DNA of 64,000 nt, taken from IMG/VR virus record IMGVR_UViG_3300046007_014223, positions 18,802 through 82,801 of that record, one strand, 5' to 3'. Every line of letters begins with the position of its first letter. Position 1 is the first letter of the stretch. Below the pieces are notes generated by a model. That model saw only the letters and a list, made by a program, of their open reading frames with translations, searched no databases and had not been told where the DNA came from. The position numbers were made by a program, and so were the translations under genes. The stretch is from a virus. Below, piece by piece: positions 24,728 through 32,991 of the stretch.

Positions 24728-26213
24728 TTAAAGGTACCTTTACTAAAGTGTAACTAAACGACTCCTCATTATAAATTTTTATTCTTTCAACCATATGTTG
24801 TAATGTAAAATTTTTCTTACTTTTCCAACTTAGATCATCACCAATATCATACAAATTACATTTATCTTTGGTTTCAGAAATACGCAAACCCCTACCTATC
24901 GATTGCAAGTTGCGAACCCTTGACTTAGAAGGCGAAGCAAAAATAATATTATGAAGGTTACGAATATTTACACCTGTTGAGAATGTCCCATACGATGCTA
25001 CAATTATGGCATCATTCTCCTTCTCTGTCAATGCCCTTATATTTTCACGTTGCTGGGTATCGGTGCCTCCATATACAAAGAACACCTTTCTATCCTCGCA
25101 CTTCGCCCAAATCATATCATGAAGCATCTTGCCATGCTTTTCTACATATTGAAACAATACAAGAGTGTTACCTTTGCAATTGACAGCCAAGTTACGAATG
25201 AATTTATTTCTTGCATTGTTTGAAACAAGAAAATCCATCTCCTGTTGATAATCAAAACCTTTAGCTGCCTTTTTTAATTCATCTGAGTAATTTAGCACAA
25301 GGCAAAATATTTTTAAGTCAGCTAATTTTTTGTTTTCGATCAACTTTCGCGTCGTTGTCACTTTATATATAGGACCAAACAAACCCTCGAGGACTAATTT
25401 ATGTGTTTGTGTTCCATCAAGTGAACCTGTTGCACCGATACGATAAGGCGTTTTCGTGCAACGAGACATGATAGCAGTCAATGACTTGGCTTTAAACAGA
25501 TGTGCCTCATCACCATATATGCAATCAAAGTCTTCGAAAAAATCTTTGGGTAGTTTTTGTAATGATTGCCATGTTGAAATAATTACAGGAAAGTCATTTG
25601 TCTTTTCCTTTCCTGAATAAATTCGATGACAATTCTTTTCTACATTCCAATTATTGACACTTGAATAATCAATGAAGTCGGTGTACAATTGTTCTACAAG
25701 TGATGTTGTGGGGACAACAATCAACTGTTTTCGTCCTTTGTTATGGTGCCATCTAATAAGCGAATAGATGATTAAAGACTTACCCGAACCTGTTGGCGAT
25801 ATAAGCATCTTTCTACCACAGGACAACGCTTGATAAATTGCATCGATTTGATACTCACGCACATCAATGGGTTTGCCTTGTGATGAAAGTTGTAGGTCAT
25901 TACAAAATGTTTCTACATCAGTAGAAGTGCATTGGTCACCCACACGTTCATACTTAGAAAAATCAATAGTATAGCCGCTATTGACAGCAAAGTCATTAAT
26001 ATGATCCACCAATCCACAATATACCTCACCAGTCATGTATGAAAAAAGACGAATCTTTCCATCCCACATTCTGTTTCGATACAAAGGTGTAAATTTGGCG
26101 CCAGGAACATCGAATGTGAAATGTTCACTTAGCTCTTGTCTTAAGCTGGGTTCACAATCAACGATTACATGAACCTCATCTTTCTTTTTAATTCGAATAT
26201 CAGATTGATCCAT
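24720..26213 (-). CDS. uvsW: UvsW-like DNA/RNA helicase
   Basis: The 497-residue superfamily 2 helicase has Walker A SPTGSGKS (about 140-147), the DEAH box in YGDEAH, a GATGSLDGT motif III region and QSIGRGLR as motif VI. T4 UvsW unwinds R-loops and branched recombination intermediates and helps switch replication from origin- to recombination-driven mode. It follows uvsY with a 14-base overlap, as in other T4-like genomes. Confidence 0.95.
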   Translation of the reverse strand: MDQSDIRIKKKDEVHVIVDCEPSLRQELSEHFTFDVPGAKFTPLYRNRMWDGKIRLFSYMTGEVYCGLVDHINDFAVNSGYTIDFSKYERVGDQCTSTDVETFCNDLQLSSQGKPIDVREYQIDAIYQALSCGRKMLISPTGSGKSLIIYSLIRWHHNKGRKQLIVVPTTSLVEQLYTDFIDYSSVNNWNVEKNCHRIYSGKEKTNDFPVIISTWQSLQKLPKDFFEDFDCIYGDEAHLFKAKSLTAIMSRCTKTPYRIGATGSLDGTQTHKLVLEGLFGPIYKVTTTRKLIENKKLADLKIFCLVLNYSDELKKAAKGFDYQQEMDFLVSNNARNKFIRNLAVNCKGNTLVLFQYVEKHGKMLHDMIWAKCEDRKVFFVYGGTDTQQRENIRALTEKENDAIIVASYGTFSTGVNIRNLHNIIFASPSKSRVRNLQSIGRGLRISETKDKCNLYDIGDDLSWKSKKNFTLQHMVERIKIYNEESFSYTLVKVPLND

Positions 26214-26640
26214 TTGACCACTTTAGCCACTCGATAGCATTTTTTATATCCCACGTTCTTGAATTCAATGAGCGAATGATTTGTTCTAATTGATATAGAA
26301 CAGTTTTGAAGTATTCAATTTTATCTTGCAATGCAATCAAATCAGAATCAAATGAAAGGAACTCATCCATTTCGTTTTTAAGTGGTTTCGTTCCTTGCCA
26401 TTGTTCCCATTCTTCATTTAAAAGTTCTTGCTGAGTCATCTCACCTCGATAATAACGAAACTTCTTTCTACGCATGTTTGCGTAGTCAGACTCTGCCTTT
26501 CGCAAATTTAGTTTTGTTGAGGTAAGCAGATTCAAATACTTTGCATGAAGAATCGGTATCTTCGTTGCTTCACCACCCAAGTTCATTTCATCAATGGGAG
26601 AGTCTTTCTCCCATTGTGTTTGCAGATCACTTAATTTCAT
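26200..26640 (-). CDS. uvsY: UvsY-like recombination mediator
   Basis: The 146-residue, mostly helical and charged protein matches UvsY, which loads the UvsX recombinase on single-stranded DNA. Length is close to T4 UvsY (137 residues), and the lysine/tyrosine-rich segment MRRKKFRYYRGEMT followed by a long C-terminal helical region fits the family. Position directly before uvsW is the conserved T4 arrangement. Confidence 0.9.
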   Translation of the reverse strand: MKLSDLQTQWEKDSPIDEMNLGGEATKIPILHAKYLNLLTSTKLNLRKAESDYANMRRKKFRYYRGEMTQQELLNEEWEQWQGTKPLKNEMDEFLSFDSDLIALQDKIEYFKTVLYQLEQIIRSLNSRTWDIKNAIEWLKWSNGSI

Positions 26641-27464
26641 CGAGACTTTTCAAAGATAATCGTCGGATTTCCTGGGAAAGCATATGTACCATAGTGATTC
26701 AAGCTGATGTTTGGATCAAGCCAAACTTGCCCGCCCAATTCTTGCCAACGGCGACAAAATGTATAATCTTCTGAAAGATAACGTTTTGAGCTTTTTTCAA
26801 TAATAGTATCAAATAATGCATATGTAAATTGATCAAGATCTTTATCAACATTAATATCATTATTATATTGTAGCTCAGGATATGCCTTGGTCATTTTATC
26901 AAAAACAGCGCGTTTGATGAGCATGAATCCTGTACCAGCATCTTTCAATGATACCAATCCATCTTGAACTTCAATAGAACGCTCTTCAAGATTTTTGAAG
27001 TTAAAGTTAATTGCATATTCACTACCTGACGCACTTACATCAGAGGTAACTGAATCTTTATTATCTAGAACATGACGGCGTACAAGGTCCCAATTAATAC
27101 CTTTCTTAGGATATGCACCAACTGTCACATCTTTATCCGCTGCGATTAGACGAACAACATCCTCAACCTTGAATTCAATATCTGCATCGATGAACAACAG
27201 GTGTGTACAATCAGAGCGCAAGAAAAAGGCAGCAAGTGTGTTACGTGCTCGAGGAACTAAGGATTCATTCGCAATAGTTCCGAATTGCAAAGGAATATTG
27301 TGCTTGTCAAAGAAAAACACAAGTCGCAAAATACTTTTAAAATATGGTTCAGTCAATGCACCCCCATAACAAGGAGTTGCAATAAACAATTTTGTTTTTT
27401 GAAGATCAGAAACAGCAATACTTTTTTTCGTCACTTCAGGTTGTGCTTCGATTAATTCAGACAT
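26637..27464 (-). CDS. GT-A family glycosyltransferase, paralogue of the gene at 46182
   Basis: The 275-residue protein starts with a charged leader then LFIATPCYGG and has the metal-binding DxD motif in FIDADIEF (D93 and D95). Other GT-A features are NESLVPRARN before the DxD, the VGAYPKKG segment and DAGTGFMLIKRAVF. The similar gene at 46182 shares IATPC, ANES/SNES, ARN, the DxD and GTGF segments. The nucleotide sugar and acceptor are unknown; glycosylation of phage DNA, virion or host surface are all possible. It sits between the structural block and uvsY, preceded by GGAG before its ATG. Confidence 0.8.
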   Translation of the reverse strand: MSELIEAQPEVTKKSIAVSDLQKTKLFIATPCYGGALTEPYFKSILRLVFFFDKHNIPLQFGTIANESLVPRARNTLAAFFLRSDCTHLLFIDADIEFKVEDVVRLIAADKDVTVGAYPKKGINWDLVRRHVLDNKDSVTSDVSASGSEYAINFNFKNLEERSIEVQDGLVSLKDAGTGFMLIKRAVFDKMTKAYPELQYNNDINVDKDLDQFTYALFDTIIEKSSKRYLSEDYTFCRRWQELGGQVWLDPNISLNHYGTYAFPGNPTIIFEKSR

Positions 27465-27479
27465 AATTTACTCCAAGTT

Positions 27480-28061
27480 TTATAATGATTTTATTTCAAA
27501 TGATCTATATTTGAAAGTTGCTCCGCAGACAAGATACTGAATGTTATCAATTGTTGTATCAAATGACAATGGTTGTAACTCTAAAGGAAAAAGTTCAGTA
27601 AACTTTATTTCTAATTTTGGTGTATTTGATGAATTTAAAATAAACAATGATGCATCAGAATATTTTAAAGACTCAGAATATTTATTATCCTTTGTCGCAC
27701 CGGGAAAACGATTTAATCTTTTATTAACAAAATCTGTCCAAATACTATCATCATATGCACTAATAGCTATAATCCAATTATATAGCTCTGAATAATTTTG
27801 CATTCCCTCTGATACAATAAATTTCAAACTAAAGTCGCCGAATTCAGGTTTTTGATCTGCAAGTTTTAAATTTATAGATGGTGTGGGAATATTAACATAT
27901 CCAATTGCAACAGAAGGCAACGACACTTCTTGACAAGTATATGAAACATTAGGTAAATCTTTTACAACAAATCTAAACCCATTGGGTTTCAAATAGTCAT
28001 AAGTTGCAGGTTGACTATTTGCATAATTGTTTGCTAAATCTGAATTACCTTCAATATACAA
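27480..28061 (-). CDS. tail-tube/baseplate-like structural protein
   Basis: This 193-residue protein looks like a T4 gp19/gp54-type tail protein: FRFVVKDLPNVSYTCQEVSL near the N-terminus, followed by FGDFSLKFIVSEGMQNY, is the pattern of the tube-domain beta-barrel core. It is encoded just past the gp23 terminator. The start appears to be TTG at 28061, chosen because AGGAG lies 6 bases upstream and no ATG is available. A CATAAATA late-promoter variant lies about 20 bases upstream. Whether it is a baseplate, tube-initiator or other tail protein is not resolved. Confidence 0.75.
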   Translation of the reverse strand: MYIEGNSDLANNYANSQPATYDYLKPNGFRFVVKDLPNVSYTCQEVSLPSVAIGYVNIPTPSINLKLADQKPEFGDFSLKFIVSEGMQNYSELYNWIIAISAYDDSIWTDFVNKRLNRFPGATKDNKYSESLKYSDASLFILNSSNTPKLEIKFTELFPLELQPLSFDTTIDNIQYLVCGATFKYRSFEIKSL

Positions 28062-28081
28062 GATTTTCTCCTATGATGCAA

Positions 28082-28089
28082 TATTTATG
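28082..28089 (-). promoter_or_regulatory. variant late promoter (CATAAATA)
   Basis: The minus strand reads CATAAATA, one base off the T4 late core, placed between the gp23 terminator and the TTG start of the tail-tube-like gene. Confidence 0.45.
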
Positions 28090-28092
28090 CAT

Positions 28093-28117
28093 AAAAAAAG
28101 GGGGACCGAAGTCCCCC
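28093..28117 (-). terminator. intrinsic terminator after gp23
   Basis: A 7-bp stem GGGGGAC/GTCCCCC (28100-28117) closes a TTCG tetraloop on the minus strand and is followed by seven Ts. It lies 23 bases past the gp23 stop codon, a textbook intrinsic terminator at the end of the major capsid gene. Confidence 0.93.
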
Positions 28118-28139
28118 AAACCCGATCTGCGCCGGTTTC

Positions 28140-29432
28140 TTACATGAGATTTAGAACGCCAGACTTACGATAGTACTGATTACGTCCTGACGTAAATGCA
28201 TCACCATCAGCAGCTGTTGAAGATGCATTTGGTGTAACGTATGGGTTAGCAATCATACCATAACGTGTCTTGAAGCCAATCTTTGGCTGGAAGGTGTTAG
28301 GATCAACTGCACGAACCATTTGGAGAGGAACGTATGGGCAGTAGAAAAGACCAGCGTCATAAGGTGAAGCACCTTTATAACCAACTACATAGAACTGATA
28401 CTGTGCGCCAAGGTTGGCTGAGTATGGATCGATGTAGACACGGAAACGACCATTGAGAACACCAGCGAATGTATTGCCTGTGTCATCAACGTTTAGGCCT
28501 GTTGAAAGAGCAGGTGCATAGTCAAGAACTCCAGCCATTGCAAGAGCAGAAGCTACGTCTGCTGAGCAAATGACGAAGTTACCTTTGCCTCTACGAGTAT
28601 CTTGTGCAATATGGTTTGCATCGCGTTCCATATTGAATAGAAGACCCTTGAAGCGCTCGACTGACCAACGACCGTTTGAATCAATATCAAGGTCAAACGT
28701 ACCTGGGGTTGCTGTTGTAGGTGAACCTGTCTTGGCAACTTTGTAAACAGTACGAATAACTTCACGGTTGATTTCAAACATGATTTCTTGTGAAAGAATG
28801 TTTGTAAGCTCTGACTCAGCGTCAAGACCATGAACTGCCTTAAGGTCTTGTGCAAGTTCAACTGTGTACTCTGCCTTAAGAGCACGTGACTTAGCAGTAA
28901 CAGTTGTCTTATCGATTGAGAAAGACATCTGACCGAAGTCATAGTTTGTTGTACCTAGCTGTTCTGCCCAAGCTGTAACGTTAGCAGTACCTGTTGTGTA
29001 AGAACCATTTACTGGATTTGTGCCAAGGTGTGTGCCTGTACCAGAGAAGTCGGTATCAGCTTCGTTGTAGAGAGCTTCAACACGACCACCAGCATTTGTA
29101 CGCTCTGTACCATAAAGCGAACGCATTGCGAAGATAAGTCCTGTAGGACCAGTCATTGGCTGAACGCCAGCAACGTCATAAGCCATTAGGTTAGGCATAG
29201 CACGACGAACTAGACCGATAAGGATCGGATCATACTTGTCAATACCAGAACCTGAAATGTTGTTTGCAGGAATATCTTCAAAAAGGGCTTGACGCTCTTC
29301 GCGAAGGGCTTTTTCTTGATTCTCTAGAAGAACAGCAGTAACGGCTCTCTTGTAGGTATCTTTGATCTCGGGAAGATCAGAATGCTCAATAATGGCACCC
29401 CATTTCTTCTGTAGTTGTTCGGTCATATACAT
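28140..29432 (-). CDS. 23: major capsid protein gp23
   Basis: The 430-residue protein matches T4-type gp23. Characteristic segments are the N-terminal helix (QLQKKWGAIIEH), DPILIGLVRRAMPNLMAYD, GVQPMTGPTGLIFAMRS and, later, FVICSADVASALAMAGVLD. It self-assembles into the capsid lattice after N-terminal cleavage by the gp21 protease. AAGGAGAT precedes the ATG at 29432 by 9 bases from AGGAG; the second ATG two codons later is less well spaced. It has its own late promoter and a strong terminator, as expected for the most abundant virion protein. Confidence 0.97.
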   Translation of the reverse strand: MYMTEQLQKKWGAIIEHSDLPEIKDTYKRAVTAVLLENQEKALREERQALFEDIPANNISGSGIDKYDPILIGLVRRAMPNLMAYDVAGVQPMTGPTGLIFAMRSLYGTERTNAGGRVEALYNEADTDFSGTGTHLGTNPVNGSYTTGTANVTAWAEQLGTTNYDFGQMSFSIDKTTVTAKSRALKAEYTVELAQDLKAVHGLDAESELTNILSQEIMFEINREVIRTVYKVAKTGSPTTATPGTFDLDIDSNGRWSVERFKGLLFNMERDANHIAQDTRRGKGNFVICSADVASALAMAGVLDYAPALSTGLNVDDTGNTFAGVLNGRFRVYIDPYSANLGAQYQFYVVGYKGASPYDAGLFYCPYVPLQMVRAVDPNTFQPKIGFKTRYGMIANPYVTPNASSTAADGDAFTSGRNQYYRKSGVLNLM

Positions 29433-29463
29433 CTTTGAAATCTCCTTGATTGGATATTATTTT

Positions 29464-29471
29464 TATTTATA
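29464..29471 (-). promoter_or_regulatory. T4-type late promoter for gp23
   Basis: The minus strand has an exact TATAAATA overlapping the space at the gp22 stop, 32 bases before the gp23 start codon. Confidence 0.7.
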
Positions 29472-29474
29472 AAA

Positions 29475-30560
29475 TTAACGTGCTTTTACAGCTCTTGAAA
29501 GAGCTTGTACATACTTCGACATTACATCGCTTGTCTGTTGTACAGGAGCTTCTTCATTTAAAAGCTGTTCTTCAGGTGAACTCTTTGCAGCTTTTGGAAA
29601 ATAATTTTCCTTAATAACTTTTACTTTCTCACGGAAAAGCTCTTCCGAATCATAAGATACACCTTCAACTAGCTTACCTAGCTTTTCTGCTTCGGTATCA
29701 GCTAGATCACCACTCATTTCACTTAACACAATAGCTTTTCTTAAAGATGAAAGCTGTTCTGTAAGCTCAATGTTCTTATTCTCAGATTCATTAAGTTTTT
29801 CCTCAAGCTCATCTGATTTGGTTGAAAGAGTTTCAATAACATCGACTTTATCTTCAGGAATATCAATGTAATTCTCTTGGAACAGAGTTTTTAGACCTGT
29901 GATAAAATCTTCAGCGATTTCAGTGCGTAATCCGCCTTCAATCTCAAGTTTATTCTCTTCCATCCATTGCTCAACAACATAATTCATAAATGAATCTACT
30001 TTTTCGATTAAACCTTCAGTAATATCTTCAAGTTGCTTTTGCTTTTCTTCTTCAAGCTGAGCAACTACAGCGTCCATTTCTTCGTTTACACGTGCAATGA
30101 CAGCTGCTTCGAAAATTGCAGTAGCTTTATCACGGAAATCTTCTGAAAGGTCGTCACCAAAAATGGCTGACAGTTGTTCTTTCAATGAAGGTTTTGAATC
30201 TTCTTTTTCTTCACCCATCGGCTTGTTGCCCGAGGATGCTTGCATGTTGACCATAGAAGTTGGGTCACCTGCATTCATGAAATTGGGTGCTGCACCTGGG
30301 CCCGAATTTGCTGGGCGAGGTGAATTTGGTGTTGACTTTGATACAACTGCGCCTTGGTTTTCTTCTTTTTCATCTCTTTCTTCATAATCAGCATCTTGTG
30401 AAGAACCCTGACGAGGTGGTGTTGTATCACCTTGATTGGCGGCTTTAATGGATGTGTCTTTGGAAACGTTACCCGCACCCATCGGAGCCATACCTTCCTC
30501 ATTAAGCTGCTCTTCACTCTTACGTGATAGCAACTCTTTGATTTTGCTCTCAATTGACAT
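29475..30560 (-). CDS. 22: gp22-like prohead core (scaffold) protein
   Basis: This 361-residue, strongly charged, largely helical protein sits between gp21 and gp23, the gp22 position. The N-terminal third is a low-complexity, Gly/Pro/Ser-rich region (about 20-115), followed by coiled-coil-like acidic helices (EEEKQKQLEDITEGLIEKV, ESENKNIELTEQLSSLRK). Such composition fits the scaffold core around which the capsid assembles and which gp21 later degrades. Assignment relies on position and composition more than on a motif. Confidence 0.85.
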   Translation of the reverse strand: MSIESKIKELLSRKSEEQLNEEGMAPMGAGNVSKDTSIKAANQGDTTPPRQGSSQDADYEERDEKEENQGAVVSKSTPNSPRPANSGPGAAPNFMNAGDPTSMVNMQASSGNKPMGEEKEDSKPSLKEQLSAIFGDDLSEDFRDKATAIFEAAVIARVNEEMDAVVAQLEEEKQKQLEDITEGLIEKVDSFMNYVVEQWMEENKLEIEGGLRTEIAEDFITGLKTLFQENYIDIPEDKVDVIETLSTKSDELEEKLNESENKNIELTEQLSSLRKAIVLSEMSGDLADTEAEKLGKLVEGVSYDSEELFREKVKVIKENYFPKAAKSSPEEQLLNEEAPVQQTSDVMSKYVQALSRAVKAR

Positions 30561-30586
30561 AGATCTCTCCTAATGAAATTTACTTT

Positions 30587-30594
30587 TATTTATA
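30587..30594 (-). promoter_or_regulatory. T4-type late promoter for gp22
   Basis: An exact TATAAATA on the minus strand lies in the gp21-gp22 gap, 27 bases before the gp22 start codon. Confidence 0.7.
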
Positions 30595-30598
30595 AGTT

Positions 30599-31240
30599 TT
30601 ATTTTTTAGAAATTAGAGTAATGAATTGATTGAACAAATCAAGCTTTTTAGACTCAGAAAGTTTTGTTTTCTTTACCTCTTTCTTAATTTGTTCCATTAC
30701 CCATCCCTTACCTTCAACGTATAACCAAGATGCATCTTCCATAATGCCTTGAACAAAAGCATCGGGTGCAGAAGGATCAGCAACAATGTCTACGGTTGCC
30801 AAATGAAAGTCATCTTGCACTTCATTGACACCATCTTTGAGTTGTTTGACTGATCCTAATCCGCGCGAAGATACACCTAAGCGAACACCTTCCTCAATAA
30901 AATTCTGTGCAATTTTCCCCATTGGGGTGTCTAGAATTTTAGCTTTCCCATAAACATCATTTCCTTCAAATCTTAAATTCGTGATAAGATGTGATACTTG
31001 GTTTAGATTGATTGAAGGATTTGGTGGGTGTCCTAATTCGCCTAAAGCGCGCTTTTCACTAATGAGAGATTGATACCTATCAAGTTCTTTCTCAACGATA
31101 GGTTTTCTATAGACACGACCATTACGATTTGTTTTCTCTGTCTGCATGAAGATACCTTCAATATAGACATTCTTACCGCCCGTTTCTTTTTTCTCGGTGA
31201 TATATTTAACTTCTTGTGTGACTTCGGTAATAAGTTTCAT
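30599..31240 (-). CDS. 21: gp21-like prohead protease
   Basis: The 213-residue protein matches the T4 prohead serine protease. Visible features are NRNGRVYRKPIVEKE, the GELGHP histidine, and VSSRGLGSV with the catalytic Ser, plus TVDIVADPSAPDAF near the C-terminus. It matures the capsid by cleaving core and shell proteins. I chose the ATG at 31240, which starts directly after the upstream stop at 31242; the longer frame overlaps the upstream gene. Confidence 0.93.
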   Translation of the reverse strand: MKLITEVTQEVKYITEKKETGGKNVYIEGIFMQTEKTNRNGRVYRKPIVEKELDRYQSLISEKRALGELGHPPNPSINLNQVSHLITNLRFEGNDVYGKAKILDTPMGKIAQNFIEEGVRLGVSSRGLGSVKQLKDGVNEVQDDFHLATVDIVADPSAPDAFVQGIMEDASWLYVEGKGWVMEQIKKEVKKTKLSESKKLDLFNQFITLISKK

Positions 31241-31241
31241 G

Positions 31242-31637
31242 TTAGTTTCCCGATACAAAACCTTGCTGATCTGGCTCAGCAAATCCGGCTTCTTTTGTTA
31301 GACCTAGAATTACCGTTCCTCCAGAAGCAGGAATCGTCACTACAACGTTTGCAGAGTTATTCGACGTATCTGTAAATCCTGATACTTGTGAAAAGCTCCA
31401 ATTATCACTACCGAAAAGAACTAAAACGTTTGAATTATTTCTTTTAAATAAGATTGGGCCGTTTTCTGAATTATAGTAAACACTGTTGATATTTACCTTA
31501 ATGGCAGCGACATTACTAACTGTTTCGTCAGATAATTTTAAGTCTGCGACAAGATCAACGTTAGCCGTGCCATCACCGACAAGTTTGACTACAGCTTGCT
31601 GCCTTACCTTCTTTAATATTGTTTTAGTGATTGGCAT
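31242..31637 (-). CDS. small structural protein upstream of gp21
   Basis: This 131-residue protein is not firmly recognised. It has an N-terminal basic segment (ITKTILKKVRQQAVVK) followed by a beta-rich body with many Asn, Ser and Val (NINSVYYNSENGPILFKR, NVVVTIPASGGTVILG). A gene of this type precedes gp21 in T4-like cyanophages and is thought to be a virion component. No catalytic motif is visible. Confidence 0.75.
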   Translation of the reverse strand: MPITKTILKKVRQQAVVKLVGDGTANVDLVADLKLSDETVSNVAAIKVNINSVYYNSENGPILFKRNNSNVLVLFGSDNWSFSQVSGFTDTSNNSANVVVTIPASGGTVILGLTKEAGFAEPDQQGFVSGN

Positions 31638-31646
31638 TTTTTGACC

Positions 31647-31778
31647 TTATCGAATGACTCTTCTTGGAGGTGGTGATCTTTTTGTTGCCCTTGCATTGAC
31701 ACCAATTGAAATCTTTCCACCAGGAATTTTAATTGATTTTGTTGCTCTTAGAATAGAAGTGATGATTGAGCTAAACAT
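31647..31778 (-). CDS. 43-residue basic protein in the prohead gene block
   Basis: This short gene encodes 43 residues beginning MFSSIITSILRATKSIKIPG and ending in a basic, proline-containing SPPPRRVIR tail, net charge strongly positive. AAGGA lies 6 bases before the ATG. The gene fits the gap between its neighbours with only 3 bases upstream and 9 downstream, as expected in this packed block. An N-terminal hydrophobic/amphipathic helix followed by a basic tail could bind DNA or the capsid interior; function is unknown. Confidence 0.7.
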   Translation of the reverse strand: MFSSIITSILRATKSIKIPGGKISIGVNARATKRSPPPRRVIR

Positions 31779-31781
31779 TTT

Positions 31782-32807
31782 TTATTCCTTTGCTTTTTTG
31801 GCTTTTTTCTTCATGGGAGAATGGTTGTTATGATACTCAGCCATCATAACTTCAACATCTTCAGTAAAGATAACTTCTTCACCGTGATCAAATTGAACTG
31901 TATACCATTCAATGTCGCCATTCTCATCAGGATCAGCGTGTTGACCTTCAACAACAACACCTTCACCGTACACATCAGAGAAAACATGTTTAGCGCAATA
32001 GTGTTGATCTTGCTGAACACTTTCATTCATATCATCCATAAAATGTGATTTAGGTCTAGCTGTATGCACATGAACAGTTCCTCCACCAGTACCATAATCC
32101 ATATGATCATTTACGTCCGTGCCACCTATTTTGGATCCAACCTTAAGATTGTTCTTTGCAGCAAGTGGACTTTTGGGACCAACTGCAACAACCTTATACT
32201 GTGCTTTTTCGCTTGTTGGATTGCCTGTGCCAATATGATGGAGATGAATATCTCTGGGACCAATTTTTTTAGGTACATTAGGTTTACCATCAACCAATTT
32301 ATGATGTGTCATTTCCGGAGAAACACCAGCATAAAAGTCTTTTCGTTCATCAATCTGTTCTGTTTCTTCAGTCCTCATTGCTTGCTTTGTTGCAGTGGCA
32401 TACATTACTTCTTTAGCGCGCTCACCATAACGTTTTTTAAAGTCGCCAAATTTCTTTTTCATTGACTTGACAGTTTTTTCACGTTTTTTCATTTGTGTCT
32501 CGGTCATTTTTTCTTGAATATCCATTTGTGTACTCTCTTTAACTGTTGAAGGTGAGTAGATAGATTTAATCTTATTGGCTTCTTCTGCACTAATTTCATC
32601 ATCTTTTAGAAGCCTATTTGCATGAGCAGAAATATTCTTGTGCAGTGCTGAATGTTGTTCGGGGGTTAGTGACTTTTTAACATAAGCAGCATGCCTTTGC
32701 ATTTGAGACATCATCGATGCAGGAACACCCTTTCCTTGGCTTGAACCAACAAGATCTGCATACTGATCCATATGATCAGCAGGTGATTTTGCCCATGCAA
32801 AGTCCAT
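31782..32807 (-). CDS. putative internal/structural protein of the prohead block
   Basis: I do not recognise this 341-residue protein. It starts MDFAWAKSPADHMDQYADL, has a helical, Lys/Met-rich centre (EKMTETQMKKREKTVKSMKK, about 99-118), a His-rich stretch with HLHHIGTGNP and VHVHTARP in the second half, then an acidic beta segment (DIEWYTVQFDHGEEVIFTEDV) and a terminal poly-Lys tail. The first codon overlaps the stop of the gp67-like gene. Position between gp67 and gp21 suggests a prohead core or virion-internal role; the His-rich part may bind metal. Confidence 0.8.
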   Translation of the reverse strand: MDFAWAKSPADHMDQYADLVGSSQGKGVPASMMSQMQRHAAYVKKSLTPEQHSALHKNISAHANRLLKDDEISAEEANKIKSIYSPSTVKESTQMDIQEKMTETQMKKREKTVKSMKKKFGDFKKRYGERAKEVMYATATKQAMRTEETEQIDERKDFYAGVSPEMTHHKLVDGKPNVPKKIGPRDIHLHHIGTGNPTSEKAQYKVVAVGPKSPLAAKNNLKVGSKIGGTDVNDHMDYGTGGGTVHVHTARPKSHFMDDMNESVQQDQHYCAKHVFSDVYGEGVVVEGQHADPDENGDIEWYTVQFDHGEEVIFTEDVEVMMAEYHNNHSPMKKKAKKAKE

Positions 32808-32974
32808 TATTCTTCCTCTTGAGCGTAAAGATTAGAAGCAACGGTTTGTTTTTGCGCTTCTAATGCATCTGTAACTTTAATAGAAATAATATCTTCAAAG
32901 CGCTCTTGCGCTTCTGCAGACTGCCCGTCAAGCACATTAGCCATCATTTGTTTAATTAAATCTTTTGTTTCCAT
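32807..32974 (-). CDS. 67: gp67-like prohead core protein
   Basis: This small 55-residue protein (starting METKDLIKQMMANVLDG, acidic end AQEEE) lies directly after gp20, the exact position of T4 gp67. Its amphipathic, charged helix fits the prohead core component. AAGGA stands 7 bases before the ATG, and its TAA overlaps the next ATG by one base. Confidence 0.8.
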   Translation of the reverse strand: METKDLIKQMMANVLDGQSAEAQERFEDIISIKVTDALEAQKQTVASNLYAQEEE

Positions 32975-32991
32975 TTCACATCCTTTATTTA

